DNA from: JAFGED01 sp964551295
GTDB taxonomy: Bacteria; Chloroflexota; Anaerolineae; B4-G1
Direction of reading: 5' to 3'
Assembly: GCA_964551295.1 (NCBI GenBank)
Contig: CAZKDJ010000100.1
Span: 1-14,746 of the forward strand
DNA: 14,746 nt
Shown here in pieces: positions 1 to 6,951 of this stretch. The notes under the pieces were generated by a model that had not been told where the DNA came from, did no database searches, and was given only the letters and a program-made list of their open reading frames with translations. Position 1 is the first letter of the stretch, and the number at the start of each line of letters is the position of its first letter. The position numbers and the translations under genes are program-made.

Positions 1-53
1 AGAATGTCTCCTTGCCAAGGAGAAGGTCACGGGTTCGAATCCCGTCGCCCGCT
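1..53 (+). tRNA. tRNA-Gly (anticodon GCC), 3' part; 5' end lies before the window
   Basis: The anticodon stem is 7-11 paired with 19-23, all five pairs Watson-Crick. Its 7-nt loop TTGCCAA puts GCC at 14-16, which reads Gly codons GGC and GGU. The T arm is ACGGG/CCCGT (29-33 with 41-45) around the canonical TTCGAAT loop. The 3' acceptor strand CGCCCGC (46-52) and discriminator base T (53) fit the GCGGGCG 5' strand usual for bacterial tRNA-Gly. CCA is not encoded (CTG follows). The D arm and 5' acceptor strand are outside the window. Confidence 0.93.
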
Positions 54-70
54 CTGATCTGCCGGTAGTG

Positions 71-120
71 GCCAAGAGGCGAAGCCAGATACTAGTTTCC
101 CCAGCCTTTTGGTCTTTTTT
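71..120 (+). terminator. Probable intrinsic terminator of the tRNA-Gly unit
   Basis: CCAAGAGGC (72-80) pairs with GCCTTTTGG (104-112) over nine positions including one G-U wobble, and 71 with 113 adds another wobble. The stem is followed at once by TCTTTTTT (113-120). The 23-nt loop is longer than usual, so this is probable rather than certain. Its position right after the tRNA, and before the first open reading frame, fits termination of the tRNA transcript. Confidence 0.55.
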
Positions 121-163
121 GTGCCTGCCTCCTGTACTCGTCCGACACCGTAGAGGGATTGAG

Positions 164-1105
164 ATGATATTGATCACCAATGCCACAGGATTCGTGGGGC
201 GAGCCGTCGTGCGCCGATTGGCGGTTGAGCAGACTGAAGTGCGGTGCCTCCTGCGGCCATCGCGACGCGTGCAACGGCTGCCCAAGGGTGTTGCCTTTTC
301 CTCCGTCTCTGCCAGCTTGGACGATTTACCCGCTTTGCGCACGACCATGCAGGATGTGACGGCGATCCTGCACTTGGCGGGTGAGGACGACCCCGGCCAG
401 GAGCCAAAGCTGGAGCATTATGCTCAGCATACGGCGAATCTGGTCGAGGCGGCGCACGAGGCGGGCGTGCGTCGACTGGTCTATCTGAGCCGGCTGGGGG
501 CCGATCGTGCATCCGCCTATCCGATCTTTCGCGCCATGGGGGAGGCAGAGGCGGTGGTGCGCGAGAGCGACATGGATTACACCATTCTCCAATCTGCCAT
601 CGCCTATGGGCCAGAGGATGCCTTTATTACTGTATTGGCTATGCTGACCAAGACGATTCCCTTCGTGCTGCCCATCCTCGATGTAGGGATGTCCCGTTTT
701 CAGCCCCTGTGGGTCGAAGACTTGGTAACGTGTATCGTGGCTACGCTGGAGCGTGACGATTTAGTTGGACAGACGATCCCCTTGGGTGGCTCGGAGCACT
801 TTATGCTTGAGCAAATGGTGGGACAGGTGTTGGCGGCATTGGGTGTGAAGAGGCGACTGGTGCGTGTGAGTATGCCGTTGGCTCAGGGCGTCGTTGACTT
901 TTTTGACGCGCTGCTGCCGCATACGCCCGTCCCTCCCCGCTGGCTCGACGTGTTGGCCGTGGGCAGTGCGACGGAGCTTGGCGTCATCCCCCGCCACTTT
1001 GGCTTTGAGCCCACTCGCTTTGCCCAAGGCCTCGAGTTCTTGAGCCGAAAGCATCCTTGGCGGCGCAATCTGATCCGCTTTATTTTTGGATATCCCCATT
1101 ACTAG
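164..1105 (+). CDS. Atypical SDR / NmrA-like NAD(P)-binding protein (NDUFA9-like)
   Basis: A 313-residue extended or atypical short-chain dehydrogenase. It begins MILITNATGFVGRAVV, a Rossmann beta-alpha-beta with the glycine motif in the form NATGFVG instead of TGxxGxxG. The block around residues 105-130 (VRRLVYLSRLGAD, then YPIFRAMGEAEAVVRES) matches the NDUFA9/NmrA-like branch. The catalytic YxxxK is not intact: Tyr is followed by FRAMGEAE with no Lys, as in many atypical SDRs that bind NAD(P) without classical dehydrogenase chemistry. The reading frame is open from 68, but the ATG at 164 gives the family-typical N-terminus and has AGAGGG just upstream. The 68 start would also lie inside the tRNA terminator. 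Substrate unknown. The next gene, mreB, is 123 nt downstream with its own likely promoter, so no operon link is implied. Confidence 0.9.
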   Translation: MILITNATGFVGRAVVRRLAVEQTEVRCLLRPSRRVQRLPKGVAFSSVSASLDDLPALRTTMQDVTAILHLAGEDDPGQEPKLEHYAQHTANLVEAAHEAGVRRLVYLSRLGADRASAYPIFRAMGEAEAVVRESDMDYTILQSAIAYGPEDAFITVLAMLTKTIPFVLPILDVGMSRFQPLWVEDLVTCIVATLERDDLVGQTIPLGGSEHFMLEQMVGQVLAALGVKRRLVRVSMPLAQGVVDFFDALLPHTPVPPRWLDVLAVGSATELGVIPRHFGFEPTRFAQGLEFLSRKHPWRRNLIRFIFGYPHY

Positions 1106-1133
1106 GCGGGAAACCGCATCTGTTCTTCAGCGC

Positions 1134-1161
1134 TGGACAAATCCCCAAAATCGTGTATCAT
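1134..1161 (+). promoter_or_regulatory. Candidate sigma-70 promoter for mreB
   Basis: TGGACA (1134-1139) and TATCAT (1156-1161) are separated by 16 nt and lie 67 nt before the mreB ATG. A small hairpin GCGGAG-GCCT-CTCCGC follows in the leader (1177-1192). It has no T tract, so it is not an intrinsic terminator. This is a pattern match only. A second weaker -35-like TTGACG at 1171 has only TCGATA downstream and was judged less likely. Confidence 0.35.
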
Positions 1162-1228
1162 TCTGCCACTTTGACGGCGGAGGCCTCTCCGCGGTCGATA
1201 GGGGTAACCGGAATACCAAGGAGACTTG

Positions 1229-2233
1229 ATGTTTGCCAAACAGCTAGGGATTGACCTAGGAACGGTCAACGTGCTGGTATGTCTGCGGGGACGGGGCGTT
1301 GTCTTGCAGGAGCCCTCGGTCGTCGCTATCTCTGCCGAAGAGTACAAGATCGTCGCCGTCGGTGAGGAGGCCAAGGCGATGCTGGGGCGCACGCCGGATG
1401 CCATCGATGTGGTGCGCCCGATGCGCGATGGCGTCATCGCCAACTATCGTGTGACGCACCGCATGTTGCAGTATTTCATCCGCAAAGCGTGCGGCGGCCT
1501 GGGCTTGGTCAAGCCGCGGGTGATGATCAGCGTGCCGTATGGTGTGACGAGTGTGGAAAAGCGCGCGGTGCGCGAGGCCGCACTGGACGCGGGCGCTGGC
1601 CGGGCGCATTTGATCCCCGAGCCGTTGGCCGGAGCCATCGGGGCGGGCCTGCCCACGGGGACGCCATCGGGCAACATGGTGGTCGATATGGGGGGCGGAG
1701 CTTCCGAGGCGGCGGTCATTGCGATGAACGGCATTGTCGTGGCCAACTCTGTCCGCGTGGGTGGCCTCAAGTTCGATGAGGCTATCGCATCTTATGTCCG
1801 CCGCAAGTACAACCTGATGGTCGGCCAGCCGACGGCGGAGGAGATCAAGTTCCGCATTGGTTCGGCGCTACCGCTGGAGGACAATCCCGAAATAGAAATA
1901 CAGGGGCGCGATCAGGTCGCCGGGCTGCCACGCACCGTCACGATCAGTTCCGAGGAGGTGACCGAGGCGCTGGCGGATCCTCTTGCGGCGGTGATCAGCG
2001 TGATCAAGTCGGTGCTGGAAAAGACACCGCCGGAGCTATCCTCCGATATCATCGATCGCGGGTTGGTGTTGATCGGGGGGGGGGCGCTGTTGCGCAAGAT
2101 GGACGAGTTGATCACACGCGAGACGGGGGTGCCGGCCTATGTCGCCGATGCGCCGGTCGCCTGTGTGGCACGGGGTGCGTTGCAGGCACTGGAGGAGTAC
2201 GAGATCCTCAAGCGCAGCGTGCCCGATCTGTAA
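1229..2233 (+). CDS. mreB: MreB-family actin homologue (rod shape-determining protein)
   Basis: A 334-residue bacterial actin, close to the usual 335-350. The phosphate-1 loop is near the N-terminus (LGIDLGTVNVLV), followed by VVLQEPSVVAI. The mid-protein segment EPLAGAIGAGLP and the phosphate-2 loop DMGGGASEAAV follow, and the adenosine motif LIGGGALLRKMDEL lies near the C-terminus. MreB polymerises on ATP under the inner membrane and positions the elongation machinery for peptidoglycan. The start is the ATG at 1229 with AAGGAG (1218-1223) five bases upstream; an adjoining in-frame TTG at 1226 is less well placed. The gene stands alone: no mreC or mreD is near, and an intrinsic terminator follows. 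Several normally fixed positions differ (GIDLGTANT is GIDLGTVNV, DIGGGTT is DMGGGAS), so it may be a paralogue rather than the only MreB in the cell. Confidence 0.95.
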   Translation: MFAKQLGIDLGTVNVLVCLRGRGVVLQEPSVVAISAEEYKIVAVGEEAKAMLGRTPDAIDVVRPMRDGVIANYRVTHRMLQYFIRKACGGLGLVKPRVMISVPYGVTSVEKRAVREAALDAGAGRAHLIPEPLAGAIGAGLPTGTPSGNMVVDMGGGASEAAVIAMNGIVVANSVRVGGLKFDEAIASYVRRKYNLMVGQPTAEEIKFRIGSALPLEDNPEIEIQGRDQVAGLPRTVTISSEEVTEALADPLAAVISVIKSVLEKTPPELSSDIIDRGLVLIGGGALLRKMDELITRETGVPAYVADAPVACVARGALQALEEYEILKRSVPDL

Positions 2234-2257
2234 GCGTCGCTGGCGCAAAGGGGGTAG

Positions 2258-2284
2258 CGCGGGGTCAAACCCGCGTTTTTGTTT
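2258..2284 (+). terminator. Intrinsic terminator after mreB
   Basis: CGCGGG (2258-2263) pairs perfectly with CCCGCG (2270-2275) around the loop GTCAAA, followed by TTTTTGTTT (2276-2284). It starts 25 nt after the mreB stop codon and just before the toxin-antitoxin promoter, so it separates the two transcription units. Confidence 0.87.
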
Positions 2285-2298
2285 GCCTGGCACGAGAA

Positions 2299-2327
2299 TT
2301 GACCTTAAAGGCCATAAATGGTATAAT
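2299..2327 (+). promoter_or_regulatory. Sigma-70 promoter of the toxin-antitoxin operon
   Basis: TTGACC (2299-2304) and a perfect TATAAT (2322-2327) are separated by the optimal 17 nt. The -10 box ends 34 nt before the antitoxin start codon. This is the best match to a housekeeping promoter in the window. No separate promoter was seen for the exporter genes downstream, so it may drive four genes. Confidence 0.85.
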
Positions 2328-2334
2328 GGCCTTT
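2307..2334 (+). promoter_or_regulatory. Palindromic operator overlapping the toxin-antitoxin promoter
   Basis: AAAGGCCAT (2307-2315) and ATGGCCTTT (2326-2334) form a perfect 9+9 bp inverted repeat with a 10-nt spacer. The centre holds a smaller palindrome CCAT-AA-ATGG (2312-2321). The repeat covers most of the promoter spacer and the whole -10 box, so a protein bound here would block RNA polymerase. Phd/YefM antitoxins, alone or with their toxin, commonly repress their own operon by binding such sites. That this antitoxin binds here is inferred from position. Confidence 0.7.
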
Positions 2335-2361
2335 GGATAATCAGATGGAGTGGAGTGAATG

Positions 2362-2646
2362 ATGGCTACGATAAGTGTCAGTCAAATGAAGGATACGCTG
2401 TCCGAGGTGTTGAACCGCGCAGCCTATGGCGGCGAGCGGGTCATTGTCGCCAGCCGTGGGAAGCCCAAGGCAGCCGTGATCAGCATCGATGACCTGGAGC
2501 TCTTGGAGCAATTGGAAGATGCTTTGGCCGTTCGTGAGGCCAAGGCGGAATACGAAGCAGGTGAGACTATCAGTTTGGAGCAACTGATCACAGAGCTGGA
2601 AGAGGGTGACAGTGGCGTATCAGATCGAGATAAGCAAGCGGGTTAG
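2362..2646 (+). CDS. Phd/YefM-family antitoxin
   Basis: A 94-residue type II antitoxin. The N-terminal half (ATISVSQMKDTLSEVLNRAAYGGERVIV, then SRGKPKAAVISIDDLELLEQLED) is the Phd/YefM fold, which dimerises and binds operator DNA. The acidic C-terminal half (residues about 50-94, rich in Glu and Asp) is the part that usually wraps and neutralises the toxin. Two ATG codons stand in tandem at 2359 and 2362. The second is chosen because GGAG (2352-2355) lies six bases from it and it gives the family-typical MATISVSQ start. The gene overlaps the toxin start by 35 nt, implying translational coupling. Its promoter lies inside a palindrome, the expected autoregulatory arrangement. Confidence 0.93.
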   Translation: MATISVSQMKDTLSEVLNRAAYGGERVIVASRGKPKAAVISIDDLELLEQLEDALAVREAKAEYEAGETISLEQLITELEEGDSGVSDRDKQAG

Positions 2647-2884
2647 GAAGCAGGTTGCTCGCTTGCCTCGCCGGGATCAGGCCCGGGTCTTGGCAGCCGT
2701 CAAAGCCCTGGCAAAGAATCCCCGTCCAACAGGCTGCAGGCCCGTCAGGGCAGTTGGGAAAGGTGCTTATCGCGTGCGTGTGGGCGATTACCGGGTCATC
2801 TACGCTGTGTTGGATGATGAGCGCGTAGTCATTATCGCACGCGTTGCTAGACGGAACGAGAGCACTTATCAGGGTTGGGGTTAG
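2612..2884 (+). CDS. RelE/ParE-superfamily toxin
   Basis: A 90-residue basic protein of the RelE family. N-terminal YQIEISKRVRKQVARLPRRDQARVLAAVKAL is the two-helix part. GAYRVRVGDYRVIYAVLDDERVVIIARVARRNESTYQ carries the strands with the conserved YRxRxGDYRxxY block and the C-terminal Arg-Arg-x-x-x-x-Tyr ending. RelE proteins cut mRNA in the ribosomal A site, whereas ParE relatives poison gyrase. The arginine pattern and YefM-type partner favour the mRNA-cleaving type, but the target is not proven. The start is probably the GTG at 2612 with GAGG (2602-2605) six bases away; GTG at 2606 is the alternative. No frameshift is seen, so the pair looks functional. Confidence 0.92.
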   Translation: MAYQIEISKRVRKQVARLPRRDQARVLAAVKALAKNPRPTGCRPVRAVGKGAYRVRVGDYRVIYAVLDDERVVIIARVARRNESTYQGWG

Positions 2885-2920
2885 TTCCTATTTCTGCGGT
2901 TCAACAGTAAAGACATCCTC

Positions 2921-3748
2921 GTGATCGAGACCCAAGAGCTGACCAAAAGATTCAGAAAAATAGTAGCGGTGGACGGTGTTTCGTTCACCTGTCGCGACGG
3001 AGAGGTGTTCGGCCTCCTCGGACCCAACGGCGCGGGCAAGACCACTTTGCTGCGCTTGATTGCCTCTGTGCTGGAGCCTACCGCTGGTGCTGCATTGGTG
3101 GATGGGTTGAACGCACGTAAGGAAGGCGCCCGGGTACGCGCTCGTGTGGGCCTCTTGGTCGAGTCCGCCGGTCTTTACGATCGATTTACCCCCCGTGAGC
3201 ACCTGCGTTTCTATGGCCGCCTCCAGGGTATGGGTGGTGCCCAGTTAGAGCAGCGCGTGGAGGCTGTGCTGGAGATGCTGGAGATGGTCGACTTTGCCGA
3301 TCGGCGCGCAGAGGGGTTCTCCGCCGGGATGTGCCGCCGGGTGGTGCTGGGTCAGGCCTTGGTCCACGATCCGCCTAACGTGGTCCTGGACGAGCCCACT
3401 GCTGGGCTGGACGTGATGAGCGCGCGCAACGTGCGGGCTCTCGTCGCTCGCTTCCGCGAGGAGGGACGCTGCGTGTTGATCTCTACTCACCTGATGGACG
3501 AGGCGCAGCGGCTGTGCGATCGTGTCGCTATTGTCCACAAAGGGCGTTTGCAGGCATTGGGTACGCCGGCGGAGCTTGTGGCGCAGACCGATGCGTCCAG
3601 CCTGGAGGAGGCGTTTGTGTGCATCGTGGGGGCGGAGCAGTTGCGGGCCGATCTGTGGGAGGAGCAGCGCGCGCCCCGTTGGTACCAGTTCTGGCGCCGA
3701 TTGAAGCGTAGTTTGAAGGGGCGTTCGCGGGAGCAGCCCGATGCTTAG
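2921..3748 (+). CDS. natA: ABC transporter ATP-binding protein, NatA type
   Basis: A 275-residue ABC ATPase of the exporter class that pairs with NatB/ABC-2 permeases. Walker A is GPNGAGKTT near residue 34. The signature is FSAGMCRRV, a known LSGGQ variant of this family. Walker B plus D-loop is VVLDEPTAGLDVMSA, and the switch histidine lies in LISTHLMDEA. The basic C-terminal tail (RWYQFWRRLKRSLKGRSREQ) is beyond the ABC core. NatAB complexes export Na+ in Bacillus; for this homologue the substrate is unknown. The start is GTG at 2921 with no good ribosome site, in the same frame as relE and separated from its stop only by 36 nt, so expression may depend on coupling or read-through transcription from the toxin-antitoxin promoter. 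It overlaps natB by 8 nt. Confidence 0.92.
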   Translation: MIETQELTKRFRKIVAVDGVSFTCRDGEVFGLLGPNGAGKTTLLRLIASVLEPTAGAALVDGLNARKEGARVRARVGLLVESAGLYDRFTPREHLRFYGRLQGMGGAQLEQRVEAVLEMLEMVDFADRRAEGFSAGMCRRVVLGQALVHDPPNVVLDEPTAGLDVMSARNVRALVARFREEGRCVLISTHLMDEAQRLCDRVAIVHKGRLQALGTPAELVAQTDASSLEEAFVCIVGAEQLRADLWEEQRAPRWYQFWRRLKRSLKGRSREQPDA

Positions 3749-4979
3749 AGTGATGCGTACGGTGTTTGCCTGGGAGACGCTTGACCTGCTGCGAGACCGG
3801 CGAGCGCTCTTTTTCCTGTTTGCCGTGCCGCTGTTGGTGCCGTTCCTGGGTGCCATTGCGGGCATGTTTGTCCTGTGGCAGGTGGCGCGTCAGACTGACG
3901 AGGGGATACCCATCGTCGTCGTCAACGGGGAGCAGTTGCCGGGATTGGTCGATAGGTTGGAGGATCTGCGCATCCTGGAGTTGGTCGCCATGCCGTCTGA
4001 TCCGGAGGAGGCGCTGCAGAGTGGCGAGTTGGTGGCCGTGCTCGAGATCCCGCCGGATGCTGCGGAGGCGCTGGAAGCGGAGGAGCAGGTAGCGCTCAAC
4101 CTAACCAGCAGCCGCAACGGGTGGCTGCCCGACTTTGCCGTCATGGCCATCGAAAGCGCGCTGGATGATTACGGCGACGTAGTGTTGACGGAACGATTGG
4201 TGCGGCGGGACCTGGATCGGGGGTGGCTGGAACCCATTCGCTTGGAGCGGGAGATCGCTGCCCCGGCCGGTGTGGCCGCTGCGTCGGTGACGGGTGACGC
4301 GTTTCCTTCCTCGCTCGGCAGCGTCTTTTTGCCCTTGGCCGTCGCATCGTGGGCCTTTAGTGGAGGATTGAATTTGGTGGCTTCGATGACGGTGGGCGAG
4401 AAGGAGCGCCGGACGATGGAATCCCTGCTGGTCACTCCCGCCAGCCGTATCGGCGTCGTGTTGGGCAAGATCGCCCTCAGTATCCTCGCCTCGGCCATCA
4501 CGGTCGGCCTGTGGTCGCTGGATAGCCTGGGCTATACCTTCTTGCTCTCGACCTTACCTGCCGGTTTCAGCGGGCTCACGAGTTCCTTTGTCGGGCAGAT
4601 GGGAAGCCTGGGTTTGGTGGTCGTGTGGCTCGTGCTCCTGATGTTGCCGTTCATGACGATGACGAACGCATTCGTGGCGGCTGTGTGCGCGTTTGCCAAA
4701 AACTATCGCGAGTCCAATCTCTTTTTGGGCGTCCTGCAATTGCTGTTGCCGGGGATGGCGCTTCTGGCCGTCTTTGGGGTCGGCGCCTCGCCACCGGGGG
4801 CTGTGTACGCGCTACCGGTAGTGGGCGTCCTGGTGGCGATGCGCGATCTGTTTGGAGGTGGGATCGCGCCGGGGATGTTGGTGTTGGCGTGGGTAGCGGC
4901 GGCTTTGTACGCTGTAGGGGCTGTTTTATTGGCGGCCTATGTTTTTTCCCGCGAGTGGGCTTTGATGCGGGGTGTGTAG
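3741..4979 (+). CDS. natB: ABC transporter permease, NatB / ABC-2 type
   Basis: A 412-residue membrane protein, the usual length for NatB. One membrane segment lies near residues 22-50 (ALFFLFAVPLLVPFLGAIAG). A large outer domain runs to about 195 (PIVVVNGEQLPGLVDRL and so on). Then come about five more helices, starting at LPLAVASWAFSGGLNLVASM. The motif VGEKERRTMESLLVTPASR just after that helix is the cytoplasmic coupling segment characteristic of ABC-2 exporters. It starts at ATG 3741 inside the end of natA, so the two are translationally coupled and form one exporter. Its 3' end faces the convergent thioesterase gene. A possible weak terminator (AGGCC paired with GGCCT then TTTTT, about 4977-5032) has a very long loop and was not called. 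Confidence 0.92.
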   Translation: MLRVMRTVFAWETLDLLRDRRALFFLFAVPLLVPFLGAIAGMFVLWQVARQTDEGIPIVVVNGEQLPGLVDRLEDLRILELVAMPSDPEEALQSGELVAVLEIPPDAAEALEAEEQVALNLTSSRNGWLPDFAVMAIESALDDYGDVVLTERLVRRDLDRGWLEPIRLEREIAAPAGVAAASVTGDAFPSSLGSVFLPLAVASWAFSGGLNLVASMTVGEKERRTMESLLVTPASRIGVVLGKIALSILASAITVGLWSLDSLGYTFLLSTLPAGFSGLTSSFVGQMGSLGLVVVWLVLLMLPFMTMTNAFVAAVCAFAKNYRESNLFLGVLQLLLPGMALLAVFGVGASPPGAVYALPVVGVLVAMRDLFGGGIAPGMLVLAWVAAALYAVGAVLLAAYVFSREWALMRGV

Positions 4980-5056
4980 GCCGAGTCGATCTATTCCTTC
5001 TCCGCTCGTTTGCGCAGTTCGGTGGCCTTTTTCGCCAGTTGTTGAAAGTACTGACT

Positions 5057-5530
5057 CTAGTCGTCCCAAATCCGCCAATAGGGTTTCTCCGGTTCCCACC
5101 GGGCGCGGAATTCCTCTGGAATGGGTCCTAACAGCGCCTCGCATTCTGCGGTGACGGTGCCATCGGGCAGGTGAATCTCCCCGGCTACTTTGGCGCCCAT
5201 CCCGCCCATCTTTTCCACCCAGCCCACTGCGGTCAGCGGTGTTTCGGTGGGCGTGGGGTGGCGGTAGCGGACGGTCAGGCGCAGGGTGGCAAATAGGTTG
5301 TCGTGCTGGCCATCCAGCATCACCGCGCGCCCGGCGGTCTCGTCCAGCACCGCGGCGACGATGCCGCCGTGGACGACGCCGGGGTATCCTTGGTATTCGT
5401 CCGGTATGGCAAATTCGCTGTACACGCGTCGGTTTTCCAGATCGTCGTAAAAGGCCAGTTTCAGCCCGACCGGGTTTCGCATGCCACATAGGAAACACAT
5501 TCGAGAGTTGGGTTGTTTGCACCGAGTCAT
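5057..5530 (-). CDS. PaaI-like hotdog-fold acyl-CoA thioesterase
   Basis: A 157-residue single hotdog domain. The N-terminus has the C-x-x-C-G-x-x-N-P-x-G-L-x-L-x-F block often seen in this family. The core motif YPGVVHGGIVAAVLDETAGRA holds the HGG oxyanion/turn and the following acidic residue, with HPTPTETPL and MGAKVAGEI later. Such enzymes hydrolyse acyl- or aryl-CoA thioesters in the cytoplasm; the substrate is unknown. The frame is open to 5596, but ATG 5530 is preferred because the earlier part overlaps the preceding TPR-Yip1 gene, which ends 25 nt upstream. The ribosome site is weak. It is the last gene of the minus-strand run. The amber stop at 5057-5059 is followed by 21 further in-frame sense codons of basic amphipathic character (see findings). 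Confidence 0.88.
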   Translation of the reverse strand: MTRCKQPNSRMCFLCGMRNPVGLKLAFYDDLENRRVYSEFAIPDEYQGYPGVVHGGIVAAVLDETAGRAVMLDGQHDNLFATLRLTVRYRHPTPTETPLTAVGWVEKMGGMGAKVAGEIHLPDGTVTAECEALLGPIPEEFRARWEPEKPYWRIWDD

Positions 5531-5555
5531 TTTATTGATCGTTGATTGACAGGTC

Positions 5556-6935
5556 TCAGTAGCCGGATGCTCCGAGAAGCGCTGACATAAGGGCACGCGC
5601 TATCGCGTTTAGAATGCACGAGATGACTATGTTTGCCACCGAGGCTATCGCTGTGCCCAGAAGCGCTGCGCCCAGTGCTCTCCAGGCGGAGAAGCCGTGA
5701 ACTTCGCCAAGGCTCTTTAGGTACACGATGATCGACCATATACCGATCACAAAGTCGAATAGAAAAAAGATGCCCAGGGTTGTTAGAAAAGTGGAACTGG
5801 ATACATAGGTGTTAGTTGCGATTGCATACAGGACGTATGCAATCAATATAAGCTTGAGAAACTGAAGTATCGCTCCCCAAATCTGTGGCACTGCTGACCA
5901 AGCGAGCGCCGCTCGCACCTCGATGGGATAAGCTTGGCCACCCAGCCAGCGTCCGGTCACGCGAAACAGCCAGCCGTACAGGTAGAGCCCAATCAGACCG
6001 GCGATCGGGCCGACGATGGCGCATATGCCAAAAGTGACGGTTAGGGCGGTGAAGGACATGGATGACAGACTGCTTAGGTCGCTTTCCCAGGTGCTTGGCG
6101 CTTGAACATAGTCATTCGAAATCAGCGCCAGAAACAGGAATGCGTATAGCGCTCCGGATAGGTAGGCGACAAACCCCTGTAGAGCGGCCAGGAGCAGGAC
6201 GTCTCGTTTGGGATCATAGTACACGATTCTGCGTATCGTCTCCCTTGGATTTGTCCACATCGTAAACCAGGGGGATGACAGAGACTCGAATTGCTCCTGG
6301 GTCAGTTTTCGCTCGTAACGTATCGGCGCCCGGATTGGCTGTTGTGCCACCTCGTTGACGACCTGCTCGACGGCCTTGCGCGAAAATCCCCGCGAGGCGA
6401 TCCTGTCGATGATTTCTTTGGGTCTCAGGTGATTGACTGTCAGGTCTTGGGTGATGAGGGGGATAAAACCCTCCAGTGCCTGGCGCTTTTCCGGCTCGAG
6501 TTCGTCGAGCGATTTGGTGTGATCCAGCATGTCGGTGACTTTGGTGTAGGGATATGCTGCCGCTGCGACGTCGGCAGGGTTGGGTGAGGGGATTTGTTCG
6601 GTGCTAGGTAGCTCTGTGCCCAGGACTGCCTGTACCAAAGTGGGCTTGGGTTGTGGTACTGGCTGTGTCTCGATCGGGACGGCGGGGGCGGTTGACAATT
6701 CCTTCTGCAGGGCGGCCAGACCGCGTTGCGCGGCTTCGTTTTGCGGATCGATCTCTAGGACCTTGTTCAAGCACGCCGCGCGATCCTGTGCGGTATCGAC
6801 CGCGCCGGACATCCACAGCCACGCCTGTTCGTCCCGGGGGTTCTGCCGGATGACGCGACCGAGCAGGCGGCGCGCCTCTGCCTTGTCGCCTGCCCTGATG
6901 GCGGCGATGCCGCGTTGTAGAAGGTCGTTCTTCAT
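5556..6935 (-). CDS. TPR-Yip1 domain membrane protein
   Basis: A 459-residue protein with three parts. Residues 1-75 are tetratricopeptide-like (AIRAGDKAEARRLLGRVIRQNP, then ACLNKVLEIDPQNEAAQRGL). Residues about 80-200 are a Pro-rich linker and a charged helical segment (ELEPEKRQALEGFIPLITQDL, RPKEIIDRIASRGFSRKAVEQVV). From about 215 (SPWFTMWTNPRETIRRIVYYDP) a Yip1-type membrane domain with about five helices runs to the end. Proteins of this build are common in Chloroflexota; their role is not established, and membrane anchoring of a protein-interaction module is the most that can be said. The frame is open upstream to 7244, but that part overlaps the flavoprotein gene. ATG 6935 has AGAGAGGG upstream and lies 16 nt after the flavoprotein stop. 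Confidence 0.88.
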   Translation of the reverse strand: MKNDLLQRGIAAIRAGDKAEARRLLGRVIRQNPRDEQAWLWMSGAVDTAQDRAACLNKVLEIDPQNEAAQRGLAALQKELSTAPAVPIETQPVPQPKPTLVQAVLGTELPSTEQIPSPNPADVAAAAYPYTKVTDMLDHTKSLDELEPEKRQALEGFIPLITQDLTVNHLRPKEIIDRIASRGFSRKAVEQVVNEVAQQPIRAPIRYERKLTQEQFESLSSPWFTMWTNPRETIRRIVYYDPKRDVLLLAALQGFVAYLSGALYAFLFLALISNDYVQAPSTWESDLSSLSSMSFTALTVTFGICAIVGPIAGLIGLYLYGWLFRVTGRWLGGQAYPIEVRAALAWSAVPQIWGAILQFLKLILIAYVLYAIATNTYVSSSTFLTTLGIFFLFDFVIGIWSIIVYLKSLGEVHGFSAWRALGAALLGTAIASVANIVISCILNAIARALMSALLGASGY

Positions 6936-6951
6936 TGCCCTCTCTTGCTCT

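Noticed and set aside
68..163. N-terminal extension of the SDR-like gene starting at 68
   Set aside because: It runs through the tRNA terminator, lacks a family-typical sequence, and ATG 164 gives the proper Rossmann start with a ribosome site.
4977..5032. Terminator after natB
   Set aside because: AGGCC/GGCCT followed by TTTTT is present, but the loop is over 40 nt and the stem only 5 bp; too weak to call.
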